From NCBI GenBank assembly GCA_032433595.1, contig JASWJB010000001.1, positions 462,480 to 526,479 of the forward strand: 64,000 nt of DNA, written 5' to 3'. A program made the position numbers and the translations under genes. The notes below the pieces were generated by a model. That model was not told the origin of the DNA. It did no database searches and was given only the letters and a program-made list of their open reading frames with translations. Below, piece by piece: positions 34,001-47,000 of the stretch; position 1 is the first letter of the stretch, and each line of letters opens with the position of its first letter. Origin of the DNA: Conoideocrella luteorostrata. Lineage: Eukaryota > Ascomycota > Sordariomycetes > Hypocreales > Clavicipitaceae.

Positions 34001-35980
34001 AGGTCGCGCATCTGAATATCGGGTCAGTCTATTGGCCGTGGCCGTTGTGTCATGATCCACACTATTGCAGCCGCACCTTGTTCATGCTGCAAAAACAGTT
34101 GATGTGGTGGTATATCGTGGCGCGGCGGTTCCGTGGGTTGCGTCACAACTACTACTGTGCATCATTGGTTCTTTTCTTCTCTTCTCTTGTCTTGTCTTCA
34201 TTTAAAGAGGGACAGTGAGTAACACCGCGGAAGGCTCCAAGTAAATAATTTGACGATATTGATACCAAGACTTGGACGGAGCTGGGCTCACAAGCTTTAT
34301 TGCACACGTGCTACCGCGGATGAAGCAAAGCCTGGCCGGAGCTAATAAGTTCTAATCCAAGGCCAAAGAGTCGACTGATAAGCACGACTACTGGGGCAAC
34401 ATGGCCACGTTTGTATGTATTGCGTACCTTACTGTACAGTATTACTGTATGGATATGTGTATGTGTCCATGTGTACATGTCTGTATGCATCGAGCTCAAG
34501 CCATCCTGTGAAGCCGTGCGGTGACTCACCTGTCATGTATTAAGAGAAGAGTCCGGTTGCCGGTATTCGCATGGAGCTGAATGTAAGTGATGTGTATGAT
34601 GAATAGCAATCAACATCTATTATCAGCCTCGGCCATCAATAGCTTATCATAAGTGAACGGCGCAGCCTGCTCAAATGGTAAGCTGCAACTATGCTACGTG
34701 GAGGAGCTCCTCTGGCAGTCTGATATTCATCATCAAAAAGGATTTGACAGCCAGTACTTCGTGCGAAGATCAACGAAGGAGGCTGCAATGTTGTAGGTGG
34801 ACAAAGCCCCCCACGAACGTGCACACCGACTTTCGCCTGTGTGTTGCGCTTGGCTCGCCAGCTGTGGCGCGCGTAGCTCTTCCTGCTGCAGCCATTGACC
34901 TGTCGTGTCGTCTGTGTGTGCTCGTGTATGGCCGCGTGTGGCCGCGTATGGCCGTGTGTATGCTCGTGTGTGTATGAGTGGGAGTAATTTGTGCTTTTAA
35001 ATTTTCTCCTCTTGCCTCCTCGCTCCCGTCCATGCTGCGTCGTTCACCTCCTGCATGGCGGGATACCTGCTCGAGTCGGGATGAGTCGTCTCTGGTTCCA
35101 GATGGCCAGATACGGAATTGTCCCCTCTTGTTGCACCCTCATTCCTTCCCCTCCCCCTCCCCCTCCTTCCCTCAACGTTCTTCTCCCCCACCACCCCTCC
35201 ATGAGCCCGGCCCTGCCAATACAAGTTACATGCACATGCTAGTAGTTGCAATGCATGATACGGAGTACAATGACAAGCTACATGTCTGCTGCTACTCTGT
35301 GCTAAAAGTAAGTGCGATGGGTACAATACATCTGAGAGCACGGAATACGGAGGACTGCATGGCCTGCCCGCCCGGTTGCCCTTGCCGCTGCTGCATCCAT
35401 TCATGGTATTGACGCTTGCCACGGGCCTGGAGCGTCACTACAGCCCAGCCTAGCCCAGCCCCCCGCCCGGCCAGCTGGTCAAGATTTTTTTTTTTTTTTT
35501 TGGAATGAATATGGAAAGTGTCTCGAGCTCCACAGATAGATACTTTGTGTTCCTGGCTCCTTCCTGCTAGTGCCTGCTGTATGTACAGTACTCCGTAGTG
35601 TAGGCCGAGTCACTCCTGCCTGATGTATGATGTATGTATGGATGTATTGATGTATGTACCTCAGGACCTCCCGGCGTGATTCTCAATGCGTGATTCTCAT
35701 GCGTGATTCTTATGCGCGCGGTGTGCTTCGCGTATCCTGCCCGCCGTCCGGCCCGCCGAGATTTCACCCACCACTTGACACTTGCCTGTCAGCCAGCCTT
35801 TCCATCGTCCATCACTTGCTTTTGTTTCTGTTACCCTTCTCCTCCCCTCCACTCGTCTCCTCCTCTCTCCTCCTCCTCCTCTCCTCTCCTCCTCTGCCTG
35901 CTCGATTCGACCTCTGCCGCGCCTTCTCCCCTTCTCCTCCTCTCTTTCTCCCCTCTCCCTTCCTCGCGTCCCGCCTCACA
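31044..35980. other. 4.9 kb intergenic region before APRT
   Basis: No gene with recognisable domains. Seen here: A/C-rich simple sequence at about 31846-31920, a GATGCA hexamer run at about 32195-32226, CTTCCA-like repeats near 33007-33050, a TATG/TGTG run near 34440-34490, GTG/CGTGT repeats at about 34905-34978, a T run at about 35486-35501, and TACTCCGTA elements at 32409, 35259 and 35589. The many short microsatellites and short shadow ORFs argue against coding. Confidence 0.5.
35815..35980 (+). promoter_or_regulatory. CT-rich leader directly upstream of APRT
   Basis: An almost unbroken pyrimidine stretch (CTCCTC and TCTCC units) runs up to the ATG at 35981. Such tracts are common in promoters and leaders of well-expressed fungal genes. 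The APRT frame stays open through it back to 35654, but the composition and the good context CACAATGA favour the start at 35981. Confidence 0.65.
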
Positions 35981-36750
35981 ATGACCGGGCCCTCACCAAA
36001 CCTCACATCAGACCTGTCGTCCAACACCCAGACAACCTCTGCTTCAGCTGCCCAAGATGCCTCGGGACGACAGCCCTCCGCCACCTCCTCCGCCGCCACC
36101 CAACTCGCCGGTGCAAAGATAACTTTGCGTAAGAATCTTCGCCAGTTTTCCGACTTTCCCATTCCCGGCATTGACTTTGTTGATATTATGCCCTTGTTCG
36201 CCAACCCGGATGCGCACAACACTCTCGTTTCCGCCCTCGAATTACAGATTGCCCAAACTTTTACCGATACCAAGCCCGATATCATTGTCGGGCTCGATGC
36301 CCGTGGCTTCCTCTTTGGTCCTGGTCTTGCCTTGCGTCTAGGCGTCGGCTTTGCTGCTGTTCGAAAGAAGGGCAAGCTTCCCGGTCCTTGCGCCACTGCC
36401 GAGTACGTCAAGGAGTACGGCAAGGATCTGTTCCAGATGCAAGTAGATGCCATCAAAGAGGGGCAGAAAGTTCTTATCGTAGACGATATCATTGCCACTG
36501 GTACGAGTTTTTATCCTGAACAACCACCCAAGGTCGCCGAAGCTGAAGCGGAAGCGGAAGCGGAAGCTGAATTGGAATTGGAAGTCTAACTGATCCAATT
36601 GCAGGTGGTTCGGCCAAAGCGGCAGCCGATCTTGTCACTCAGCTCAAGGGTCAAGTCATGGGCTATTTGTTCATTCTCGAAATTCCTGGTCTGAATGGCC
36701 GCGACAAGCTCGGTTCAGCTCCTACGACCATTCTCCTCGAAGAAGCTTAG
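35981..36750 (+). CDS. APT1: Adenine phosphoribosyltransferase, two exons
   Basis: Purine salvage enzyme of the cytosol: adenine plus PRPP gives AMP and pyrophosphate. Exons 35981-36500 and 36605-36750, about 221 residues. The core matches type I PRTases: FSDFPIPGIDFVDIMPLF, the loop region DIIVGLDARGFLFGPGLAL, FAAVRKKGKLPG, and the PRPP-binding motif VLIVDDIIATGGSA. That motif is cut by the intron between ATG and GSA, so splicing is essential for activity. The end, GYLFILEIPGLNGRDKLG, is also typical. Compared with the usual length of about 180, there is an extra Ser/Thr/Ala-rich N-terminus of roughly 45 residues, probably disordered; a later start is not obvious. It converges on the EDEM-like gene. 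Confidence 0.94.
36545..36586 (+). repeat. GAAGCG/GAATTG hexamer repeat in the APRT intron
   Basis: Seven hexamer-like units lie within the 104-nt intron 36501-36604. The intron is open in the exon 1 frame until a TAA just after the repeat, so an unspliced message would encode a short Glu-Ala then Glu-Leu tail instead of the end of the enzyme. Confidence 0.8.
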
Positions 36751-37655
36751 CTACATTTTCACACTCCGGTTCCGACGCGCAACCCAAGATATCAACATCA
36801 TCTCAACGTACCACACGACGCCAATGTCCGAGGCTGGCGAATAATTTTATACAGGCACGACTAATGGCTACTACTTCACTTTGTTGCCCCAGAATATTTT
36901 CGGAATGAGATGCATGTTTCTCTCACTTCATGCCGTATCGATGTTCCAGTGCACACTATGTGTGTTTGGGAACACGGCATTTATCTTTCGCAAACAAAAC
37001 GTCATCTTCTATTTCTTTTTCTTTTTTTTTTCCTCACCCCTTCACCCCCACTGTGCAGGGAGATTGCATTGCTTCTTGTTTTCGATCTTTTCGTGAAACC
37101 CTATAGATGGAATATGTGACGAAGTTCCCAAATCGTTTGGAATCCTTTAAAGGCAAGTTTTCGTTGGCTTCTTATTCAAGAATTGGGAAGCCGACATGAA
37201 GCCAAAATAGACGACCGAACATGGGGGTTTGTCTTTTAATACAACAACAAATACGTTGATGGATCACGGGAGAATGTGATGGTTTCTTCGGATAAGAAGA
37301 CGCACGTATCTGGTTTCTATAAATTTGAATGAAGGATAGATTTCTTATGTGGTGGACAAATAAACAACCTAAACGCCGTGTAAAACATGAGTTTTTAAGC
37401 AAGATACTGAAATCCAACGCCTCTTTGCTCGCACGCGTGTCTATGATCCAAGACTGACTGTGAACATACAATACAACAAAAGAGGATGATGACAACAAAT
37501 GTATCGTATCCGCCCTCTCCCTCTCCCCCTTCTCTCCTTTCCCCTCATGTACGCGTCATCAAATGCTTACTTTGCCATGCATGCAAGTATGCCGTGCTAT
37601 GCTATGATATGTTTTATGCTATTCTATGCTAACCAAACGAATGATGAATGAGTGA
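36751..37655. other. Convergent intergenic region between APRT and the EDEM-like gene
   Basis: About 0.9 kb between two stop codons, holding both 3' ends. A long T run lies near 37014-37030. No other gene is supported. Confidence 0.55.
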
Positions 37656-40600
37656 CTATAACACCACTGCATTCTCAATGATGAGCCCCTGACTCTGGAT
37701 AGTATATTTCCTCCTCATGCCCACGGCCAAGGCTCTCCCGAAAAGATCATACTCCCCCCTTCCAACCCGCATAAGCACCAGCGGCACCCCATGCAACCTC
37801 TTCAGACCCTTGGGCGTAAGCTGCTCCGACTCGAGAAGCGGTCTGGGAAGCTCATCCGCGTGCCGGCCCTGCTCATCCAACTCATCCACCACAATGACAA
37901 GCTGCAGAGCGTCCCTGTGTGGAATAAAGGCCGGGATGTTGTTGACTTTCTCGCTGAACGAGCACCCTCCTCGCCTGAGGACGATAACCTGGTGCTGCTT
38001 GGGGACGTGGTCCGGGAGTGGTTCCTCGCAGGCCTGGTCGGCGAGATGGATGGTCGTCCAGGGAAAGTTGGAGACGGGGTCGAGGGCGTTGAAGCTCGGC
38101 CCATCCGGGATAGGGGTGTCGAGGACGGCGGGCACGGGGTGGGCGCCCGGGCCGAGGGAAATGAATGCCTGGAAGGTGTAGAAGCTGGTGGGGGGAGGGG
38201 AGGCTTGCTCCGACTCTGGGGGGCTTGTCTCGGAAGGGTCGAAGACGGACGTTACGGCGCGGAGGAAGTTCTTGAAGAGGGATTCGGAGGGGAGGACGTG
38301 CAGGGATTGGGACTCTTCTTGGTCAGTGGTGGTGGTGGTGGTGGTGGTAGTTGACGAGGAGGAGGAGGAGCTGCTGCTGCTGCCGCTATGGCGAGGGCGA
38401 GATGAGGGATTGGCGTTCACGTTGGCATTGTCGAGATTGTCGGGATTGTCAGCGTGCTCGGGATTGGGCGAGAAGGAGGAGGAGTAGGAGGAGGAATTAG
38501 CTGCCACTGACGTGTCAACTAGGAGTTGAATATCCACGACATCCTTACGCCGCAGTGCCGTGAACGCATCATCTCGCAACTGCCGGACATGTTCGCCGTG
38601 GAAGAAGACGGTTTCGTGCCGTCCGAGCTGTGTGCTTCCCACGTGGGTGATCTTCCAGACATGCTCGGCGTAGCGATCGCTAAACTCGCGTTCCAGCTGT
38701 AGGCGTAGGCCCTCGAGGTTTGTGATTGTCGGCCCAAGATAGCTATACCACGCTAGGGACACGCCGAACCGGGACATGAGCGAGCTGGCGGCGTCGGTGG
38801 CGGGGAATTCGATGGCAGAGATGATGCGCTGGGGAGGCGCAGTGCAGGTTCCGTTGGGGGGCAGCATGGTTGGCGGCAGCGTCCACGGGAAGATTGTGTG
38901 GTTGGACACGGCGCGGTATTTGGTCACCTGGCCCTTCCGGTCGTCGTGGACGAGCACTTCCTGCATGGGGCCGTGGATGTTGGGTGTGTTGTAGAGATTG
39001 GTGAACCGAGAGACGCCGAATAGGTCTCGTCTGGCGGCTGTGGATGAACCTGTCAGGGGCTCTTCCAGGGGCGGAGGAGCCGGACATGTATTTGTGAAGT
39101 TTTCGCCGTGAGAGGGCACAGAGACGACGCCAGTCTCCTGCTGTTGATGATGATGGCTGGCTTGGTGTTTTCCGCCTCTCGTTTCTGCCGCCTCTGTTGC
39201 CGCGTGCTTCTTTGGGATGACGAGTGGATGGCCCTCGGTGGTAAACACATATGCGGCGTCGAGGTTGTTGAGCGGGTGGTCCGGGTCGAACAGGAGATAC
39301 ATGTACTTTGTCGTTTCGCCCAGGAAAAAACTCTCCATGCGGTTTTGCTTCTCCCCCGTGCGAACATCCTGCAGGCCGGCCCATCCACAAGGCGCGTAGC
39401 AGCGTCGCCTAATATCCCTGAGCACCATTTCACCTACATGAAGGTACCAAGGGTCCTTTGTCGCCCGGTATATATAGTATGTTGATTCGATAAACTCGGG
39501 CCGGCCCGGCCACCAGCCAATACCCGGTTCGACATTGTTCTCCCTGATTGACCACCTCTCGGGCAGCGCAGAGTAGCGCGTCCAGAGCGCCGTGTACACA
39601 AGATTCGCCTCGATCGCTTCTTCCACCTCGCCCGCCAGCGCCAGCAACCCGGGGTAAAAGGCACCCAGGCTGTCGATCCACATGGTATACGGTTGACCCG
39701 TGGCGCGGTGCGAGTTGGAGTAGTAGGGGAAGTGGCTTTTGTCGGTGTAGATGTGACGCTTGACAGATGCGTGTGCTTCGTGCCACGCCCGCAGAAACGA
39801 ATCCGAGGAGTGCATTTCGCGTGGCAAAGGGTCGTGCAGCGAGTTCGGGTCCAGCCAGCTCGTCGTGCTCGTTTTCCGGCTTCTCGTCCACTTCGTTGCG
39901 TTGGGCGTTTCTTGCCCGGACAAAAGCACGTGGCTTTTGAAGGCATATTCGAAAAAACTGTCCATACCTGCCCCAATACCAGAGTGAGGACCTATCCATG
40001 AGCCACGCTCGGCGTCGATTCCATTGCCTATCAGCCCGATTTCGCTTCTCCGCCGCCACACTTCCCAAAATGCTCGTTTGGCGGCATTCTCAAACCTCGG
40101 ATCGCCCGTCAGCCGACTGAGGACTGTAAATTCCAAGATCAAGCTGCCCGCCCCAGCGCTGCAAGTTTCCGTGATTTCTACTCGTACATCTTGCCCATGA
40201 TTTTCGTTTCCGTCTACGTCTTCCTCTTTCCCTTCCTCCGATCCACCGTTCAACGGAGAGTTAACGTAAAATGGGATGCCCGTCCGAAGATTCACCCTGG
40301 GATACGGTATACCCGTCTTGGTATAGAATGCCGGCAGCAGCCTTTCGGCGAGATCGAGGGCGAGCCTCAGTAGCTGGCCGTCGTATTTCAGCCCGTTGGG
40401 CCAAGCTATTGGCGCATGTTCCAGCGGATCATCACTCCTGAACCCTTCCAGCGGCCTCGGATAATATCCTGTGATTGGCAGCTCTCCCACGGCAAATAAA
40501 TGCGCACTCAACAGGCCGCCCAGGCCTCTGATGACCGTTTCGAAAACTTGAACCTTGCTATCGAGATCGAAGCCCCTAGCACGTGCTCCCATGCCGGATG

Positions 40601-41065
40601 GGCCGTGTCTGCCATCGCCGTAGTGGTGGACAAACTGGGCTACTCCATCATGAAAATCACTCAACGCCCGTGGTCCAGTATATGAGCCGTCTTGGGGACC
40701 GCCGGCCAATATCGCAAGCGTTGATAAGCTGTCTATCAAGGTGAGGGAGTAATTTCCCAGAGCGTCGTTCAGCTCAATCCTTGTAGGGTCGTTGCGATCT
40801 CGGGTCAAGGGACCGCATGTTAATGGCCGCAACTAGTTTCAAGAAGCTAATGTCAGACATGATAAACAGCCCAGCATCGGATTTTTTTGCCGCATCATTG
40901 CAATCATACCTCGTCCTCAGGGAACGCATGCTTCATATAATTGCTGAACCCGTGGTAGAACATGTCCACCGTGTCCTGGCGTAGCTGTGCGAGACGGTCC
41001 GCCCGCATTGATGTCGCCGGCCATGGCAGCAGGGCGCATAGCCAGAGCGACGCAACGACAAACAT
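37656..41065 (-). CDS. EDEM-like GH47 alpha-1,2-mannosidase with C-terminal PA domain
   Basis: Predicted ER-lumen protein that trims mannose on misfolded glycoproteins to mark them for ER-associated degradation (Htm1/Mnl1/EDEM family). Exon 1 is 41065-40910 (signal peptide MFVVASLWLCALLPWPATS, then QDTVDMFYHGFSNYMKHAFPEDE), exon 2 is 40832-37656, with a 77-nt intron; about 1110 residues. The GH47 domain covers about residues 30-590, with NDALGNYSLTLIDSLSTL, ETCSAGAGSLILEF, GAGMDSFFEYAFKS, PYTMWIDSLGAFYPG, RPEFIESTYYIYRAT, MESFFLGETTKYMYLLF and FTTEGHPLVIP. A low-complexity poly-Ser then poly-Thr linker is at about 868-890. A protease-associated domain follows (about 915-1095; VIVLRRGGCSFSEKVNN). 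There is no HDEL at the C-terminus, so retention would need a partner. Only the paralogue identity within the family is unsure. Confidence 0.92.
38326..38382 (-). repeat. Trinucleotide repeats encoding poly-Thr and poly-Ser linker
   Basis: On the plus strand (GGT)n is followed by (GAG)n and (CTG)n. Read on the minus strand they code for serine and threonine runs in the linker between catalytic and PA domains. The repeat is in frame, so length changes would be tolerated. Confidence 0.85.
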
Positions 41066-44000
41066 TATACCCTAAGTCGTCATGGAAGGATATTCCGTGG
41101 TCGTCCGCTGTCCCCGTGGTCCTTGTGGGCTGGACTGGGAATCGTTCGCGGCGCAGGGAGAATCCTTATCGCTAACCAGAGCGATTCCGACTGCAAACCA
41201 TACGGGCGTCCGAAGGGAAAGAATCTGTATCTCCCCCGCCTGCTCGATACTGTGCATCGACAAAAGCTGTCGTCGTTAGTATCGCTCTCAAATCGAATCG
41301 AATCGAGCAATTGTCATCAACGGGCGCCACACACGAGATCATGGTTCAGAGACAGTGCGGCGCTGCAAACTGTGGCTGATAAATTGTTAGTCAGCCAGCC
41401 GTGCCTACCCTGGAGCTTATTGTGTCAAAACATCATCTTGTTGAATCAGGTGTGTTTGAATCTCAAGAAAGCTACACCATACCTCTCTTCCACCCGAACT
41501 ACTCCTAAAATTTAGAATAGTAATCAATTCCAAATTGCTTCAAGCTTACCACAAAACTCAATCCTCCTCATGTAACTGTGCAAACCTTCTCCGCATAGCG
41601 TGTCCAGCATAATTGTATTCCAATATTGTCAAGATCCTTCCGGTCGACTCCACCATTTCACATATTCGAGACGCAATTCCCACACGCCCCCCCTAAGCCA
41701 AACAAAATGCGCCTTATTATCAATGGTGTCCCAAGTCATGACTAACCTACACCAGCATTTGCGGTACACTTTCTCGTTTTATTTTAGTTTCCTGACACCT
41801 CCAAAAATAAACTTGCCTTTGTTTCAACGCCATTACCGCGTCACATGAGGCGCAGTCACGCCATGTGCCCCCCCTCAAGCCCACTGCGATACTACACAAA
41901 GATCCACACATTAGACGCTTTAACGCCGCCTGCCTTACCATGGTTAGGCAGAAATCTGTCTTTCTCTCTCTCCTGCTTCCTCCTCTGTTTCTCGTCCTCC
42001 TCCTCACCGGCAGGACGTGGGGAAAAATATTGCGATGGCAAGTTTGGTTCCCGCTACTGCATGCTTCGTCTGCGCACAGCACACCACCAAATACGAGGAT
42101 ATAAAAAGCCTCTTTGGTGTATTACATACATATGTGTGAGTGTACAATAACGCTCCGCCACGATTAAGCGCGGTAATGCGGTACCGGCCGAGTGTTTCTT
42201 CCCAGAAACGATGACACACAAATGTTTTTTTTCTCTCTGGATAATATGATATGTGATAGATAGAGTACTGCAAGGAATCCCTTGATTGCAGCACGGAGTG
42301 CCACGCATTACCGTACACTACATATTACGGTGCATAGAGGTGGGCGCCGAGATATATCGGATCGGAAGAGCACCAAAACAAAGCTAATCCATGCCCTTGA
42401 CCTTGACCTTGCTTGACCTTGATCGTGGAAGGGAACGGAGGGCGGGGACGATGTTGACAAAAGGAGCGACGTGCAGACCCCGAAACCCCAGCACACCCCA
42501 CGATTCAAGCAGCCTACCGGTGGTGCTACAGTGGAAGATTTGTCAAAGAAAAGATAAGGATTTCGAAGTGAGAACATGTCATGCTAGGGTTACATTGATA
42601 CATTGATGGGAAGGGCGTGGCGTCCAAGGCGTCGTTTTGGCTCGCTAGCTGGTAGGCTAACGTGGTCGCTGCTTTTTCCCCTTTACGATGGATGAAGAAT
42701 GACTGGTGTTAAGTCCTGTGTGGTTAAGCCCGGCCGGTATGACGCGTGCCTGCGCCAAAGATATTGTACACACTCTTTCCCGGAGGGTTATAGTTGGCAT
42801 AACTATCCTTCGTATCTGAATTGTGAACACATAGTCAATCCTTCGTTGGAATACATGAATTTAGCCCCCAACCCAAACCACCATGACCATGATGCGAATA
42901 CACCTGCTCCGCACAGGCACATATCAGACAAACTAATCGGCCCGCATACTTTACGGTACATACGTTATGTGTTTTTGTGCATAAATTCTAGCTATAGGGC
43001 TGGGCGCACCTGCAGCTTCAGATAGATCTCATGGCTGGCCTACCACATGAGTGGGATGCTGCGGCATCGATGTAACGGCGACCACAAGATGACATGGATA
43101 CGTAAAGACGTGTATGCGTACAGTACGCAATCGACTACATCCGCATTCGTACTGTCCTGACTGTAGCAAATGAAACTCGGTAGCTTAGCCAAAACCTTAC
43201 GACAATTGCATCATCATTTTGCGTAGTTGTATTATAGATTTAGGATTACTCTGTCATTCCGCTGCTACCCGTTGCTGCGCTCTCCGTCGCATTGTGCTGT
43301 CTGCAGGAAGGCAGGCAAGCAAACAGGCAAACAGGCAGGATGCATTAGATCCGAACGAGACACGTGGGATTAAGGTCTCCGACGACATGGTGGAGAGACG
43401 GCCATGCTTGCTGCAGAGACTCTTTGGAAGAGCTTTCAAATAGAACACAGCCAGGCCGATACCGACGTATGTATCCGTCGCAAAGCGTAGCATCTCCAAA
43501 CTGACCCTCACGAGACGAGACAGCGTCTCGATGACGAACACGGACAGATCTTCTCAGCATGCACGTAGAAGCAGTGCACGCAGTGGGGGGAGGCAATGAA
43601 AAGGCAGCATTTCCCCGTGCCCTTTGCTGCTGCGGATTGTTTCGAATTGGATACCGCTCCTTATGGTAGGTACCGATCGAAAGCGGCTGCTACAGGCAGT
43701 ATGTGCCTTACAGGGCAGACTTTGGCCTCGTGTACTCTGTGCAACACCATCGTCCAGACCTGCGTTCGCTATGTCATGCGGCGCACGTCTACCAGGACCA
43801 GAGCCTTGGAATGGGCCCAGCGACGGATTACAGTGCAGCTTACTCTTCGGCCAAGTGCACTCAGGGTAATCGGTGACGCAGAGCACCGTTTACAACGAGG
43901 TTTGACCTCGACAGGGGGTGCGGCGATAATAGGCGTCCGGGCATGGTCTGCCATGCCATGCCGTGCCAATCGTTCCCTCCTCGTTCGATTTAATCCTGGT

Positions 44001-47000
44001 CCATTCCAACACCATCCGGAGGGGCGGTTGCGCTTATTAGTGTCGAGTTTGTTTGCTCGTTGGCTCATCCTGTAAGTTACTCCGTACCACTGTGGAGTAT
44101 TGGACCGCTTCGGCCAACTTTGGACACTTCCAAAATAGGAAATAGCCGAATGGTCGGATGGTCCGGCTGGTGCTGAGACGGGTTTAACGTCCTTTTCTCT
44201 CACATGGAACTCTCTTCCACACCTTTCTTTCCCTGTTAGTTATGTAGTCTGCTCTGCCAATCTGCCAATCTGCCTCTTCGATTCCTCCTCCACTACGGAG
44301 TACAAGCTCACTCTCACCTCCCCGGTCTCAAAACCTCGTTCAACAGCATTGGCGTCAGTTTCCAGTTTAGCTCAGTGGATTACCACATATGATTCATACT
44401 AGCACAAAGCAGAGAGCAAGTACAGCACCTGTCTTGTGTTGCACTGAGTAATCGAACTCCCCTGGAGGCCAGGTATCGGCTCTTTTTTTGCGTAATGTCG
44501 CGTGGGAAATGCTCCTGGTGCTATGCACATGATCTCCAGTAGCAATGGGGCCGCTGTGCAGTGAAAACATGGCACCCAGGACCGTACTACGATGTATGCA
44601 TAGGACTGCAAGATGACATTCTTCCGCCGCGTAAATCCAATCTGCCGGCAGGAACAGCTGGGAATGATGCCTATTACCCGTGTTGTATGGTACGGCAGCG
44701 TCGATGGGACACCCTGCCCCGGCATTGTTATAAGTTGTACTTCAAAATGCCGAGGTTCCGTTCATCTTCTCTTGACGCCAAAGCCCATTGCTTCCTCTTT
44801 CGAACGGGATCTCGTCGCCCTGCAAGTAAATGATCACGTTGTAGCCGTTGTGGTGAATAGGGAGACCAGCTGAAGCACGGCATTGAACTGTCAATATGCG
44901 AGGTGTTGTGCGCTGTTGCCGCTGGCTCATTGACCAACCCCCCCCCCTGAGGTGACGCTAAAGATGCAGAGCAGTTCGTTCATGAAATCGAGCACACGTG
45001 GTAAGTACGCAGTTGCCGCGATCAAACTTTGGAGATGGGTAGAATGCAACTGAAGGCGAGGACTGCGAGCAGGGGCATCGTTGGCATAAGCCTTGCCCCA
45101 TTGAAAGTAATATCGGCTCCTCAATGCACCTGCTATATGCCCCTTGAACTTATTGCGCAGGATTTTGTTCAATATTGTATACCTCGTGGAATAGCATCGC
45201 GGAGGTCACTGGTGAGCGGCTCAGCGAGTGGCACAGGCTTCAAGCCGGGGACATGTCGTTCACACTGTGTTGCTGAGGCAATCCTGCAATAAAGATAGCG
45301 TCAATTGCCATGTGAGAAATCCGAGATCCACCAGGTCACCTTGTTGAGCTTCCAGATTTGTTGCGGAGCTGCGTGTTGTCGGTGGATCGGCGGATCGGAA
45401 GGATGTTGATTTTCCTCGTTTTTAATGCGATTTGGTTTTAATGCTACCTCATCAAAACACGGGCATGATACTAGTTGCTTGCAGCAGACGCTAGTTCCCG
45501 TCGTCGCACGTCGACCCGGCATGCCACGAGCTGTTGAAGTCCGTGTGTGCTAACTGTCCAGTGGCACCTTTGTGTCCAAACCTCTGCCGCTTCGCGGCCA
45601 ATCCTGTACCGTCGCCGTTAGTTTCTGCTTCCATCCTAGTCGCGATCAGGGCCTTTTGGCACGCCTTGTCTACAATGGCATACTTTCTTCCATCGCAGTT
45701 GACTAACCGGTTAGAGTGCGGGATGGAAAGGCTCGCTGACGATGGAAATTACTCCGTACAATTCAACAAGAAACTCGCCAGGCTCTGCGATTGGCCGCCA
45801 CGTTGAGCCTCCACACGGCGATGAACCCTTGACCCAGATCTCAAGTCCGGGGGGTTTCGACACCAAACTCTGGGCTTATTCATATCCATTATAAGACTCC
45901 ATTATCGTATTTTCGCACGGAGTAACTCGATTGCTACGCGGAAGCAGTTTGAGCAATCTGCCTTTCTCAGTAATACAAGTATTAGTACATGATGGCTCTC
46001 GCGCACACAGGGAACACTAAAGTAGCAACTAATTGTATAATACTTGTATCCAGGCAAGGACAACCGCCTAAGATGGTCGCGTGTCGAGTTTTACCCGATC
46101 AGTGGTGGTGTCACAAGGATATGCCGACGCCGGATATCCCGACCATCGCAACAATATGGGCTTGTAAGCGGACCCGAACCACATCCGACGCCTTGACTTT
46201 AGTTAGGTCGTGGCCCTCTTGCCGGGATCTTAATGATGGGCTTCTGCTTTCTGTGTGGTTAATAAACCGCTGCTTAAGACTGGTGCTGCTCTGATGGCGA
46301 CGCATCTAGGCAGTGTCCGCCCACCCATAGAGCCGCATTTGATATGGCCCGGTCTTGACATTTTTAGTGGTGGTTCATTCATACTTTGGCGTGCAGTTGC
46401 CGGCCCGGCTACCCTCTGCAAAAGAATTTGGTGATTTGATTCGACGCGAAGCGACATTCGCTGGCAAAAAAGCTTGAAAATGAACCTCGGTGCGTTTAGA
46501 GTGAAAACAGAGTATGGCGATGAGAGGCAAACTACAGGGCAGCGCGGACTCCGTACGTAGCTCACTTGTATCACACCTGCCATTTGATACCTTCCTATAG
46601 AAGAACATTTGATGGCACAATGCCCTGTCAGGTCCCCTACGTATACACGGCGGACTTATGAGGGGTGGTGTGGGAGTAGCTATATGGTTTGTCGCGCTGG
46701 CCTTACTATTTACATACGCCATGGGTCCCCCCCCAATGCAGGTCGCCGAGATGGGTAGCAGGTCGGCATAAGTATTGTGTGCCCGGATGTACATACTATA
46801 CTGCAAATACAACAAAGTAGTACACATAACCCGTAGTTCATCCTTGGTACTGTACAATTCCGTCTGTCGAGGTAAAATCCTGGTCCACAGAGAGAGGACG
46901 GGAGAAGGGAAGAGAAGAAATGGAGGGAAGGGGGGGCGTGGGCGGAACAATTGTGACAAGGACGGCAATGGTTCCTAACGAAAGGTCTTAAAGCTGAATA

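Noticed and set aside
43219..43443. 75-codon plus-strand ORF ending RPCLLQRLFGRAFK
   Set aside because: Its middle is a CAGGCAAA repeat, the ORF is short, and no splice partner or domain was found.
44364..44381. TAGCTCAGTGG, identical to a tRNA A-box
   Set aside because: No B-box (GGTTCRA) follows on the same strand at proper distance and no cloverleaf can be drawn; the TTCGATTAC nearby is on the opposite strand without an A-box.
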